Source: Pseudomonadota bacterium
Lineage (GTDB): Bacteria > Myxococcota_A > Polyangia > Haliangiales > Haliangiaceae
Reading direction: 5' to 3'
Assembly: GCA_023428295.1 (NCBI GenBank)
Contig: JAEYYV010000131.1
Location: forward strand, 54,544 to 118,543
Length of the DNA: 64,000 nt
In this document: piece by piece, positions 1 through 10,813 of the stretch
Layout of the letters: each line of letters begins with the position of its first letter
Position numbering within the stretch: position 1 is the stretch's first letter
The notes under the pieces: model-generated
What the model saw: the letters and a program-made list of their open reading frames with translations, nothing else
Told to the model about the DNA's origin: nothing
Databases searched by the model: none
Translations under genes and position numbers: made by a program

Positions 1-1
1 A

Positions 2-214
2 GACGACGCGTTGTTCCTCGTGGAGGCCGCGATCCAGAAGAAGTGCATCGCGATCGTGCCGGAGTCCGCCGCACGCGTCGCGATCGCGGCGAAGCGCCTC
101 GCCGTGATCGACACGATCGACGAGACCGACCTCGCGATCTATGCGCTGTATCACGACAACACGCTGGCCCGGACAGCGATCGGGCGGCTCGTGAAACCTC
201 CGCCGCCATGCTGA
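2..214 (+). CDS. LysR-type regulator, C-terminal end (cut by window edge)
   Basis: An open frame enters from the left edge and ends at a TGA at 212-214. The readable 70 residues (DALFLVEAAIQKK, then AVIDTIDETDLAIYALYHDN) match, in order and spacing, the last part of the next protein (DALLLVEAAAREG), which is a LysR regulator. This is therefore the end of the effector-binding domain of a paralogue; its DNA-binding part lies outside the window. The last codons overlap the start of the next gene (ATGCTGA), so the two are probably co-transcribed. Being a tandem LysR duplicate is an inference from the similarity. Confidence 0.75.
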   Translation, partial: DDALFLVEAAIQKKCIAIVPESAARVAIAAKRLAVIDTIDETDLAIYALYHDNTLARTAIGRLVKPPPPC

Positions 215-1063
215 ACTACAACCATCTTTATTACTTTCACGTCGTCGCGAGTGAGGGCTCGTTTGCCAATGCCGCCGAGAAACTCGGCGTCACGCAGCCC
301 ACGATTAGCGAACAAGTGAAGACGCTCGAACGCACGCTGGGCGCGGCGCTGTTCGAGCGCCAGCCGGCGGGGCTCCGCCTGACCGAGGAAGGTCGCGCTG
401 CGTTCGAGCACACGTCCGTGATGTTCCGCGCGGGCGGTCACCTTCGCACCGCGCTCGGTCGCGACCCGAGCGAGACGCCGGTGTTGCGGGTGGGAATCAG
501 CAGCGCTGTAGGACGATCGACGACGACGAGCTTCTTCGTCCCCCTACTCTCGATCCCCGATTGCCTCCCATCCATCCGCACCCAGGACACCGCAGAGCTC
601 GTGCGTGACCTGCGTGCCGGCGAGCTCGATCTCGTGGTCCTCGAGACCGAGCCACCGGCGGCCGCGCGCGCCACGCTGGAGGTCGTCTCGCTGGGCGGCA
701 TCGCGCTCGACGCCGTCGCCGCACCGACGACCACGCCGGCGCGCGATTGGAGCAACCTCGCGATCGTCCAGTACCGTGCGAGCTCGCCGTTTCGCGCGAG
801 CATCGACACGCATCTCGCGGAGCACGCGCTGCGTCCCAAGATCGCGGGTGAAGCAGAAGACGCGCTGCTGCTCGTGGAAGCAGCCGCGCGCGAGGGATTC
901 CTCACCTTCGTGCCTCGACCCGTGGCGCGTCCGGCGATCGACGCCGGTCAGCTCGTCCGGATCGCGAGTGTGGAGAGTGCCGCCGCGCTGTTCGCGGTGC
1001 ACGCTCGCACCGATCGCGCGCGAAGCGCCGTGGCGCTCCTCGCGTCGTCGATCACGTCGTCGG

Positions 1064-1077
<14 letters not shown>
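208..1077 (+). CDS. LysR family transcriptional regulator, NhaR-like
   Basis: A 289-residue LysR regulator. The N-terminus (MLNYNHLYYFHVVASEGSF) begins with the NYNHLYYF signature of NhaR-type members, followed by a winged helix-turn-helix (AAEKLGVTQPTISEQVKTLE, about residues 22-41). The rest is a periplasmic-binding-protein-like effector domain. The ATG at 208 is chosen because it starts exactly at the family N-terminus and overlaps the stop of the upstream paralogue; a longer frame from 43 has no family similarity. Its 3' end overlaps the convergent alcohol dehydrogenase gene by 14 bases. NhaR responds to sodium in E. coli; the ligand here is unknown. Confidence 0.88.
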
Positions 1078-2232
<1,155 letters not shown>

Positions 2233-2236
<4 letters not shown>

Positions 2237-3216
2237 CGCGTCACCCCCTTCGTCGCCGTGGGTTCTGTGGGGACAAACAGCGGCAGGTCGTGCCTCGCGT
2301 TGGCTTCGATGACCTCGCGCTCGCTCGGCTGCGCCGGATGCGGGCGCCGCGTGACCGTGGCGTCGGACATGAGCACTTCGCCCGTCTCCATCACCTGCTT
2401 GAGGCGGCGCAGATCGCCTTTGATCTGCGACTTCGAGAAGATCTTCGCGAGCGCCGCCGACGCACCGAGACCGGTGACGCCGAGCTGCATCTCCACGCGC
2501 ACCTCGGTCGCGTTGCGCCCTGGCGCCTTCGTGAACGTCACGCGGCCTCGCGTCTTGATCATCGACGTCGATTGCCACGCGATCACCTCGCCAGGGATGT
2601 CCTCGAGGATCTCGGCTTCCCACGAGACCGTCTTGCCGAGGCTCAGGGGCTTGGACACCCAGCGCGAGCGGCGGCTATCGATCACCTCGACCTCCTCGAG
2701 ATAGTCCATGAACCGCGGGAGGCGCTCGAAGTCGCGATAGAACGCGTAGACCTCGGCCGGCGGCTTGTTGATGGTGACCGAGAAGATCACCGGGCGATTC
2801 GCGTGCGCGTGCGCCTTCTGCGCCTTCACGCTCGCGATCACGTCGAGAGCGGTCACCCCACCGACGGCGGCGACCGCGCCTGCGAGCTTGAGCGCGCTCG
2901 TGCGTCGCGTCGCGCCGATGCCGAGGAGTGCGAGATCGAGAGCGTCACCGGCGACCCGCGCCCACAGCGGCCAGGGGCGCCGCGGCTGCAACAGCACGTT
3001 GATCCCGGCGGCGATCTCTCGTGCGCCCATCAGACGCATCACGACCGATGTCTTCGTGCTCGGCTCGATGCCGATCAGCCGCGACAGGAATCGCGGCGCT
3101 CCGATCTCGGCTGCGCCGAGCGCCAGGCTGAACCATCCGAGACCGCGCGCGAGCGCTGTCGACGGTGGCATTTCTTCCGACCGGAGCTCGCTCCGGAATG
3201 CGTCGATGGAATTCAT
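2233..3216 (-). CDS. SRPBCC (polyketide cyclase/dehydrase-like) membrane-associated protein
   Basis: A 327-residue protein with two parts. Residues 20-135 hold several hydrophobic stretches (GWFSLALGAAEIGAPRFL, ALDLALLGIGA, LAGAVAAVGGVTALDVIA), suggesting membrane association. Residues 143-290 resemble the START/SRPBCC lipid- or aromatic-binding fold (FSVTINKPPAEVYAFYRDFERLPRFM, then EDIPGEVIAWQS). Such fusions commonly sit beside alcohol dehydrogenases of the type encoded just downstream, and the ATGA overlap with that gene supports a two-gene operon. Ligand and role are unknown. The C-terminal tail is proline-rich and polar. Confidence 0.75.
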
Positions 3217-3368
3217 GACGTGACGCGCAGCAACGATCGAGCCGCAGATTTGGGCACCTCACGCATGCAGATCCGAGCGCGCTCGCCTCACTCGTGCGCC
3301 TGCGACCGTGACAGCAGAGACAATCGCAGAGCGATCGCGCGTGGAGCTTCCGCGGAGCGCGATCCCGG

Positions 3369-3384
3369 CGGCGCACTGCTTGCG
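3369..3384 (+). promoter_or_regulatory. Candidate sigma54 (-24/-12) promoter
   Basis: CGGCGCACTGCTTGCG has GG and GC separated by exactly 10 bases and a good -12 half (TTGC). It lies 35 bases before the ATG at 3419, with an AGGGG ribosome site in between. The -24 half (CGGCGC) is imperfect. GG-N10-GC is frequent by chance in GC-rich DNA, so this is a candidate only; the convergent neighbour is a sigma54 activator. Confidence 0.35.
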
Positions 3385-3418
3385 TGGATTCGCGCACACG
3401 CTTTTCAGGGGACGACTC

Positions 3419-4216
3419 ATGCAACGCAATTCGATCAATCAAGACAACGATCGTATCGGCTCCAACGGATATCGGCAGATGAACCAAGGCTACGACCGCG
3501 ACCAGCAGCGCGGCCACGGCATGACCGATGACGACGATCGCTATGGTTCGAATCGCAGCGTCGGCGGATACGACGACAACCAGTGGAACGACGAGCGTCA
3601 TCCGCACGACGAGCACGAGCGTGGACGTTGGGGCACCGACCACGAGGGATCGCGAGGACACCGCTACCAAGGCGGGATGATCGATGACCGCGATCGCTAT
3701 CGCCGCGACGAGGCCGAGTTCCAGCGCAGCGGCTACGCCTCGCACGGCGTCTATGACCGCAACCGCACGGGCTCGCGCGAGTGGCGCGGTGATCGCCATC
3801 GCCTGCATCACGAGGAGTACCCGACCTACGATCGCCCGCAGTACCAGGACCGCGACGAGCGCGGCCGCTTCAACGACACGGGCGAGGGGCGCCGCTTCAC
3901 GAGCGGATATCGCGACGACGATCGCTATCGCATGGATCGAGACGATCGGAGCCGCTTTGGCTCCGACGACACGCGCCGCTATGGCCACCCCGGCTACGGC
4001 TACGAGAACCAGGGCTATGGCCAGAACCAGGGCTATGGCCAGAACCAGGGCTACGGCCGCGGCGGCTACGGTCGCGACGACCGCCGTTTCGACGAGCAGC
4101 GCGGCTATGGCGGCAGCGTGTCGAACGACCATCGCACGCGCGACGATCACGATCGTCGCTGGACCGGTGGCGGCTACGAGGAAGACCGCCGCGGGCGCGG
4201 ACGCGGTCGCTACTAA
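3419..4216 (+). CDS. Disordered Asp/Arg/Gly/Tyr-rich protein
   Basis: A 265-residue, extremely polar protein made almost wholly of D, R, G, Y, N, Q, E and H, with no hydrophobic core, signal peptide or recognised domain. Residues about 195-215 carry a tandem NQGYGQ motif encoded by 18-bp DNA repeats near 4006-4060, followed by GRGGYGR, reminiscent of RGG/YG-rich phase-separating sequences. The ATG at 3419 is chosen over an in-frame ATG at 3308 because AGGGG sits 8 bases upstream and composition changes abruptly there. The stop codon is the outer edge of a 75-bp inverted repeat shared with the convergent activator gene. I do not recognise a family; a stress or hydration role is a guess. Confidence 0.6.
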   Translation: MQRNSINQDNDRIGSNGYRQMNQGYDRDQQRGHGMTDDDDRYGSNRSVGGYDDNQWNDERHPHDEHERGRWGTDHEGSRGHRYQGGMIDDRDRYRRDEAEFQRSGYASHGVYDRNRTGSREWRGDRHRLHHEEYPTYDRPQYQDRDERGRFNDTGEGRRFTSGYRDDDRYRMDRDDRSRFGSDDTRRYGHPGYGYENQGYGQNQGYGQNQGYGRGGYGRDDRRFDEQRGYGGSVSNDHRTRDDHDRRWTGGGYEEDRRGRGRGRY

Positions 4217-4291
4217 CCCCGGCTCGAAGACTCGCCACCCCAACATCCCTGCGAGCTCGGTTGGTCGGATCGACACAACCGAGCTCTGGGG
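4217..4291. repeat. 75-bp interspersed repeat, copy 1, with 11-bp stem (bidirectional terminator-like)
   Basis: This 75-base block recurs at 15221-15295 with a single base difference. It contains a perfect 11-bp inverted repeat (GAGCTCGGTTG and CAACCGAGCTC, 12-base loop), and its ends CCCC and GGGG pair as an outer arm. Here the ends are extended to TAACCCC and GGGGTTA, so the element's edges form the stop codons of both convergent genes. There is no T-tract. It fits a bidirectional transcription terminator or a REP-like dispersed element. Confidence 0.8.
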
Positions 4292-5704
<1,413 letters not shown>

Positions 5705-5748
5705 GCTGGCGGCACACTACCACACTCGCGGCAGGACCGACCCGAGGA

Positions 5749-6114
5749 CTAGCTCGCGCAGTGGCGCTCGATGGTGGCGAGGAGCTGGGTGAGCCGCGCC
5801 GGCTTGGTCACGTAGTCGACCGCGTCGAGCTTGCTGGCCGCTTGCGACACGTCCGTCGTCGCGGACACCACGACCACAGGAATCGACGACAGCGTCGGGT
5901 CCGCGAGCTGTGCCTCGCGCATCTGCCACCCGTCCATGTTCGGCATCATCAGATCGAGCAGGATCAAGCACCACGGTTGGCGGCTCCGCAGTGTGGCCAG
6001 CGCCTCGATCCCATCGCCCGCACCCAGTGCTTCGTAGCCTCGATCGCGCAGTGCTTCCACGAGCGTCTCGCGGATCTCGACGTCGTCATCGACGACAAGG
6101 ATGTGGTGCTTCAT
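5749..6114 (-). CDS. Single-domain response regulator (CheY-like receiver)
   Basis: A 121-residue stand-alone receiver. The acidic pocket (VVDDD, residues 7-11), phospho-acceptor Asp54 (ILLDLMMPNMDG), Ser/Thr switch (VVVSATT) and conserved Lys104 (VTKPA) are all present, so it should be phosphorylatable. There is no output domain. The ATG overlaps the TGA of the upstream histidine kinase (ATGA), so the two are almost certainly a cognate pair. It probably acts by protein-protein contact or as a phosphorelay intermediate. Confidence 0.92.
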   Translation of the reverse strand: MKHHILVVDDDVEIRETLVEALRDRGYEALGAGDGIEALATLRSRQPWCLILLDLMMPNMDGWQMREAQLADPTLSSIPVVVVSATTDVSQAASKLDAVDYVTKPARLTQLLATIERHCAS

Positions 6115-7622
6115 ACAGCCTCGACAGGTGCTGACCGAGCGACGAGCGGAAGCTCGACAACAAACAATGCTCCCCCACCCTCCGCTGCGTCAACTCGGAT
6201 CGTTCCACCGTGGGCAGAGACGATCTCGTGCGCCACGTAGAGGCCCAAGCCGAGACCTCCCATGCTGCGCGACGATGCGCGCTCGAACCGCGCGAACACC
6301 CGCGCGCGATCCGCGTCGGCGATGCCGGGCCCGTGATCGCGTACGCACAAGATCGCGCGATCGCCCTCGCGACGAGCGGTGACTTCGATGACCGTCCCCG
6401 CCGCGTACTTGAACGCGTTCGCGAGCAAGTTGCTCGCGATCTGCCCGATGCGCATCGCATCCCAGACGCCGCTGATCGAAGGTTCGAGTGACGTGACCAC
6501 GTCGCACCTGGAGGCGGTCGCGGCGTCGCCGAGCCGCTCGACGACATCTCGCACGATAGCGCTCAAGTCCGCGGGGGCGAGGGATAGAGAGAGCTTGCCC
6601 CCGGAGATGCGGCCCACGTCGAGGAGCGCCGTGATGAGCTCGGAGAGACGCACCGCATTGCGCGCCGCGCGCTCGAGCCTGCTCGCGGACTTGGGATCGA
6701 GCGTGTCTCGCTGATCGAGGACGAGATCCAGCTGGAGCTGCAACGCCATGAGCGGCGTGCGTAGCTCGTGCGATGCGATCGAGAGGAACTCGTCGCGCAA
6801 GCGTACGGCCTCCTTGGCGTGCGCGAGCTGCAACCGATCCGCGTCCCACTTGCGGCGCTCCGTCAGGTCGCGCGTGATCTTGGAGAAGCCGACGTGCGTG
6901 CCCTCGCGATCGAAGAGCGGGGTGATCACGACGTTGGCCCAGAACTGCGTGCCGTCCTTGCGCACGCGATAGCCCTCGTCCTCGAAGCGACCTTCGCGCA
7001 GCGCGGTCTCGAGCTCTCTCTCGCAGTGTCCGACGGCAACCACCTCGGGCGGATAGAAGATCGAGAAGTGCCGGCCGATCACCTCGTCGGCGACGTAGCC
7101 CTTCGTGCGCTCGGCGCCGAGGTTCCACGTCGTGACGTAGCCCTTCGCGTCGAGGGCAAAGATCGCGTAGTCGCGCGTGCTCTCGACGATCGAACGGAAC
7201 CTCGCTGCCTCGACAGCGCGCGCGGCTTCGAGTGCGCGGCGATCGGTGAGATCGCGCGTCACCTTGGCGTAGCCGACGTGTTTGCCCTCGCGGTCGCGAA
7301 TCGCGCTGATGATGACGTCGGCCCAGAACCGCGTGCCATCCTTGCGAACGCGCCAGCCCTCGTCCTCGATGCGCCCGTACTCGAGCGCGAGGGCGAGCAG
7401 CTTCTGGGGACGACCCGCGGCGCGATCCTCGTCGGTGTAGAAGCGCTCGATCGAGTGCCCGATGATGTCGTCGGCTGCGTAGCCTTTGATCAACCGAGCG
7501 CCCAGGTTCCAGCTCGCGACTCTGCCCAGCGCGTCCAGCCGAAAGATCGCGTAGTCGCGAATGCTATCGACAACCAGCTCGAGCGTTTGATCGCCGCTAG
7601 GTGCATTGGGGTCGGTCGTCAT
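6111..7622 (-). CDS. PAS-PAS sensor histidine kinase
   Basis: A soluble 503-residue kinase. Two PAS/PAC units occupy about residues 15-130 and 140-257; they are near-duplicates (DYAIFRLDALGRVASWNLGA and DYAIFALDAKGYVTTWNLGA; each with RKDGT-FWA). The dimerisation box has His285 (SIASHELRTP), followed by HATPase motifs (N box NLLANAFKYA, G1 DHGPGI, G2 GGLGLGLY). No membrane segment is visible, so sensing is probably cytosolic, for example redox or a small ligand. The ATG at 7622 is chosen because the frame upstream lies antisense to the divergent dehydrogenase leader and lacks domain similarity. It is coupled to the downstream receiver. Confidence 0.9.
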   Translation of the reverse strand: MTTDPNAPSGDQTLELVVDSIRDYAIFRLDALGRVASWNLGARLIKGYAADDIIGHSIERFYTDEDRAAGRPQKLLALALEYGRIEDEGWRVRKDGTRFWADVIISAIRDREGKHVGYAKVTRDLTDRRALEAARAVEAARFRSIVESTRDYAIFALDAKGYVTTWNLGAERTKGYVADEVIGRHFSIFYPPEVVAVGHCERELETALREGRFEDEGYRVRKDGTQFWANVVITPLFDREGTHVGFSKITRDLTERRKWDADRLQLAHAKEAVRLRDEFLSIASHELRTPLMALQLQLDLVLDQRDTLDPKSASRLERAARNAVRLSELITALLDVGRISGGKLSLSLAPADLSAIVRDVVERLGDAATASRCDVVTSLEPSISGVWDAMRIGQIASNLLANAFKYAAGTVIEVTARREGDRAILCVRDHGPGIADADRARVFARFERASSRSMGGLGLGLYVAHEIVSAHGGTIRVDAAEGGGALFVVELPLVARSAPVEAV

Positions 7623-7824
7623 CTCGAGCAGAGGCCGCCGGAGTGACCGACTGGCGCACAACAATACCCTCTCGCGCGGCACGGCACCACGAGCGGTACC
7701 GCTCGGCTGCTCGGTGCATCGTGCGCGCATGTCTCGATCTGGCGGTGGTTTCGGTGGTTCTCGTCGGAGAAATACACCATCGGGGCCAACTCGCAGGGAC
7801 ACGATTCCTGCACCGCGAGTCGTC

Positions 7825-8649
7825 ATGGCTACCCAAACGAATCGCAAGTTCGCCGTTGTCACCGGCGCGTCCTCCGGAATCGGCTACGAGCTCGCAAAGC
7901 AGTGCATCGAACACGACTTCGATGTCCTCGTGTGCGCGGAGGACTCCTCGATCACCGAAGCAGCGCAGCGGCTGCAAGCGAACGGCAACATGGCGCAGGC
8001 AGTGGTCGCCGATCTCGCGACGCGAGATGGCGTCGAGGAGTTGTTCCGCGCGATCTCGGCGATGGCGCGTCCCGTCGATGCGCTGCTGCTCAACGCAGGC
8101 GTCGGTGTCGGCGGTGCGTTCCTGGAGACGGATCTCGAGCGCGAGCTCCGGATGATCACGCTCAACTGCAATCACACCGTGCATCTCGCGAAGCGCGTGC
8201 TCCCGCTGATGGTGAAGCGCGGCGAGGGACGGATTCTGATCACGGGCTCGGTGGTCAGCACGGCGCCGAATCCGTTCCAAGCCGTGTACGGAGCGACGAA
8301 GGCGTTCGTGATGTCGTTTGGCGAAGCGCTGCGCTACGAGCTCAAGGACACCGGCGTGACGGTGACCGTGCTCCAACCGGGCGCGACCGACACCGAGTTC
8401 TTCGAGCGCGCCGATCTGCTCGACACGAAGGTCGGCCAGTCCGACAAGGACGATCCGGCGCTCGTCGCCAAGAACGGCTTCGAGGCCATGATGGCCGGCA
8501 AGGACTCCGTGCTCGGCGGTGGCTTCAAGTCCAAGGTCGAGGGACTCATGAACGAAGTGCTGCCCGAGACCGTGAAGGCGGCGCAAGTGGGCAAGCAAAC
8601 CGCGCCGGGCTCTGCCAAGCCGAAGTCGTCGGCCAAGGAGAAACCGTAG
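7825..8649 (+). CDS. Short-chain dehydrogenase/reductase (SDR)
   Basis: A 274-residue classical SDR. The NAD(P) motif TGASSGIG is at 13-20, the NAG motif (LLLNAGVG) near 93, and the active-site Ser-Tyr-Lys is visible as SVVSTAPNPFQAVYGATKAF. It resembles the DltE/YdfG-like cytosolic reductases. A C-terminal Lys/Ser-rich tail (about the last 20 residues) is unusual. The ATG at 7825 precedes the Rossmann strand by 8 residues, normal for the family; in-frame upstream ATGs add only Arg/Ser-rich sequence. The gene is divergent from the PAS kinase across about 200 bases. Substrate unknown. Confidence 0.87.
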   Translation: MATQTNRKFAVVTGASSGIGYELAKQCIEHDFDVLVCAEDSSITEAAQRLQANGNMAQAVVADLATRDGVEELFRAISAMARPVDALLLNAGVGVGGAFLETDLERELRMITLNCNHTVHLAKRVLPLMVKRGEGRILITGSVVSTAPNPFQAVYGATKAFVMSFGEALRYELKDTGVTVTVLQPGATDTEFFERADLLDTKVGQSDKDDPALVAKNGFEAMMAGKDSVLGGGFKSKVEGLMNEVLPETVKAAQVGKQTAPGSAKPKSSAKEKP

Positions 8650-8666
8650 CGACGGGAACGCGCCCG

Positions 8667-9428
8667 GTGACTCGCGAAGACGACCTCGAGCATCTCGCAC
8701 GAACGATCGGCCGCGGTGACGCGGTCCTGTTCACGGGAGCGGGGTTCTCGAGCGAGGCCCGAGATGCGGCTGGAGATCCGCTCCCCGATCGCGACCAGAT
8801 GCTCGCCGAGCTGTGGTCGCTGTGCTTCGGTGCGTGCGAACGCGACGACAGCTCGCTGTGCGACCTCTACGATGTGGCGTTGATCCGGGTTCCGGATCGT
8901 CTGCAGGCATACGTAGAGCGTCGCCTCACGATCGGAGACTTGGACCTTCCGCCGCATCTCGCGCGCTGGTTCGCCGCGCCGTGGCGGCGCATCTACACGC
9001 TCAACGTCGATGACCTCGAGGTGGCCATCGCGAAGCAGTACGCGTTGCCGCGCGACCTCGACATCGTGCACCTGAACGGCGTTGTCTCGCGCGGTGCGAA
9101 GGCGCTGACCTTCTCGACGTTGCAGTACGCAGCGCGCCTGTGCGGCTCGGATCCGGACTACGCGAAGCTCGCTGCGGATCTGGCACGCTCGCCGTTCGTG
9201 TTCGCGGGCACCACGCTCGACGAGGTCGTCCTGTGGCAGCACGTAGAGCTGCAGCGTCGGGACTGCGACGCCGACCGGCTCCCCGCGCATCCGTCGTATC
9301 TCGTGACGCCATCGCTGTCGCGCGCGCGCCGCGAGCTCCTCGAGATGCTCGGCATCCGGTGGGTGCGAGGGCGCATCGAAGACGTGGCGGACATCTTGCC
9401 GCCCGCGCCGCCGCGCCGCCGCGCGTAG
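8667..9428 (+). CDS. Stand-alone SIR2-like domain protein
   Basis: A 253-residue protein resembling SIR2_2-type NAD-binding domains. The nucleotide loop is VLFTGAGFSSEA (residues 20-31), a TLNVDD motif follows near 111-116 (the TxN-D of sirtuin-like NADases), and HLNG stands where sirtuins have the catalytic His region. No zinc-binding cysteine tetrad is seen, so protein deacetylation is unlikely. The GTG at 8667 is the best start, 17 bases after the dehydrogenase stop, since the motif begins soon after. Related domains often act as NAD-consuming effectors in phage defence, but here no partner such as an Argonaute, HerA or ThsA-like gene is adjacent. Function is inferred only at fold level. 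Confidence 0.68.
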   Translation: MTREDDLEHLARTIGRGDAVLFTGAGFSSEARDAAGDPLPDRDQMLAELWSLCFGACERDDSSLCDLYDVALIRVPDRLQAYVERRLTIGDLDLPPHLARWFAAPWRRIYTLNVDDLEVAIAKQYALPRDLDIVHLNGVVSRGAKALTFSTLQYAARLCGSDPDYAKLAADLARSPFVFAGTTLDEVVLWQHVELQRRDCDADRLPAHPSYLVTPSLSRARRELLEMLGIRWVRGRIEDVADILPPAPPRRRA

Positions 9429-9440
9429 TACCGTCCGCGC

Positions 9441-10490
9441 ATGCTTCCGCCCGAGCTCGTTCGCATCACGGACCTCGACGACGCGTGGCCGATCCGCAGC
9501 GCAGGAGCGCGCCTCGACGCGATCCGCTCCCAGGGCAAGCGCGTCCGCGACAAGATCCTCGCGACAGGGACCGCGCGATGCGTACGCACGATCGACATCG
9601 CGACGTTTCCATACCCGACGAGCTTCGGGTTGCAGAACACCGCCGCGTCACCGGCGCCGTTCGTGTTCCTGCGCAATCGCATGCAGCTCGTGCAGGTCAT
9701 GGCGAACGGCAAGCCGATCACGATCCTCGTGAACCCGACCGACAGCGCGCGATCCGCGGCGGCGCCGTTCTTCGCGAACATGGAGCAAAAGTACGGCGCT
9801 CTCGCACGCAAGCTGCTGTCGCAGTTTCACACCACGATCCCCGCCGCGCTCTCGTCGTGGGGCGTCTCGCCGGAGGCCATCGACTACATCACGTTCGATC
9901 ATCTTCACGTGCAAGATGTTCGCGGGCTCCTCGCGCCCGGCACCAACGGACGAACGTTTCTGCCGAACGCGAAGCTGCTCGTGCAGCAAGGCGAGCTGGT
10001 CGCGCTGCAGAACCTGCATCCCTTGCAGTCGTACTGGTACATCCCGGATGCGCTCGCCGGCGTTCCGAGCGAGAAGATCGTCGCACTCGACGGCGACTAC
10101 TCGATCGGCGCAGGCTTCGCCGTCGTTCGCACGCCCGGGCACACCGCCGGTAACCACACGCCGGTCGTCGTCACCGATCGCGGCGCGTGGACGATCAGCG
10201 AGAACGGCGTCTGCGTCGACGCGTACGTACCGGGCCTGTCGAAGATTCGCGGTCTCGCCCGGCATGCGCGAGACACCGGGGTCGAGGTGATCCTGAACGC
10301 GAACACGCGCGAAGGTTCACTCGATCAGTACACGTCGATGGTCCTCGAGAAGACGATCGCGGATGCGGTCCCCGACCAACCCGACGTTCCGCAGCATTTT
10401 CCGTCGTCGGAGCTCGTACGTCATCCTCTCGCTCCCGGGCTCTCGCCGACGTACACGCACCGAGAGATCACGCACGGAACGCCGGCGTAA
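9441..10490 (+). CDS. Metallo-beta-lactamase-fold hydrolase
   Basis: A 349-residue protein with metal-binding motifs of the metallo-beta-lactamase fold: FDHLHVQD (His154, His156, Asp159) and PGHTAGN (His234), plus late Asn/His positions. The first motif is HxHxxD rather than the textbook HxHxDH, which marks a divergent subfamily. No signal peptide is seen, so it is probably cytosolic. It begins 12 bases after the SIR2-like gene on the same strand, suggesting co-expression. The C-terminal 60 residues are proline-rich. The substrate cannot be named. Confidence 0.78.
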   Translation: MLPPELVRITDLDDAWPIRSAGARLDAIRSQGKRVRDKILATGTARCVRTIDIATFPYPTSFGLQNTAASPAPFVFLRNRMQLVQVMANGKPITILVNPTDSARSAAAPFFANMEQKYGALARKLLSQFHTTIPAALSSWGVSPEAIDYITFDHLHVQDVRGLLAPGTNGRTFLPNAKLLVQQGELVALQNLHPLQSYWYIPDALAGVPSEKIVALDGDYSIGAGFAVVRTPGHTAGNHTPVVVTDRGAWTISENGVCVDAYVPGLSKIRGLARHARDTGVEVILNANTREGSLDQYTSMVLEKTIADAVPDQPDVPQHFPSSELVRHPLAPGLSPTYTHREITHGTPA

Positions 10491-10491
10491 C

Positions 10492-10507
10492 AGGCCCGAC
10501 ATCTGCA
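10492..10507 (+). promoter_or_regulatory. Candidate sigma54 (-24/-12) promoter
   Basis: AGGCCCGACATCTGCA keeps the GG-N10-GC spacing and a CTGCA -12 box, 32 bases before the ATG at 10539. It closely resembles the candidate at 44952 (TGGCCCACCATCTGCA). The predicted transcript starts about 20 bases upstream of the ATG and includes the AAGGGAG ribosome site. Confidence 0.45.
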
Positions 10508-10538
10508 GCTCTGTCTGGTCAGGAAAGGGAGAACAGAG

Positions 10539-10751
10539 ATGGCGAACCAAAACGATCAGAAGAACCAGAACCAGAACCAGAACCAACGCGGTGGCCAGAA
10601 CGAGGGCCAAGAGGGCCAGGGCCAGCAACGTCAGCCGCAGCGCAATCCGCAGCAGCAGGAGGACCAAGGTCGTCAAGGCGATCGCGGTGGCCAGCAGCAA
10701 GGCGGACAGAAGCAAGGCGGCGACATGGACCGCGACCTGAACCGCCCGTAA
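10539..10751 (+). CDS. Small Gln/Asn/Gly-rich disordered protein
   Basis: A 70-residue protein made mainly of Q, N, G, R, D and E (MANQNDQKNQNQ, GGQQQGGQKQGG), with no hydrophobic segment. It is preceded by a strong AAGGGAG ribosome site 8 bases from the ATG and followed 20 bases later by an excellent rho-independent terminator, so it is a genuine single-gene transcript. Composition resembles small hydrophilic stress proteins of the KGG/hydrophilin type, though the KGG repeat itself is not clear. A sigma54-like promoter lies upstream. Confidence 0.72.
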   Translation: MANQNDQKNQNQNQNQRGGQNEGQEGQGQQRQPQRNPQQQEDQGRQGDRGGQQQGGQKQGGDMDRDLNRP

Positions 10752-10771
10752 GCAGTTCTCGGTCACGGCGA

Positions 10772-10809
10772 AGCCTCGCGATCACTTCGATCGCGAGGCT
10801 TTTTTTTTT
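10772..10809 (+). terminator. Rho-independent terminator
   Basis: A perfect 12-bp stem (AGCCTCGCGATC / GATCGCGAGGCT) with a 5-base ACTTC loop is followed by nine T residues. It ends the transcript of the small Gln-rich gene and lies only a few bases before the convergent treZ stop. Confidence 0.95.
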
Positions 10810-10813
10810 GGCG

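Noticed and set aside
2945..4276. A 443-codon hydrophobic frame on the minus strand over the disordered protein gene
   Set aside because: Val/Ala repeats come from the complement of GC-rich Asp/Arg codons; it crosses the SRPBCC gene, and the plus-strand frame has a ribosome site.
8667..10490. A named phage-defence system (SIR2 plus hydrolase)
   Set aside because: No Argonaute, HerA, ThsA or similar partner is seen; the neighbours are ordinary enzymes, so only a finding is offered.
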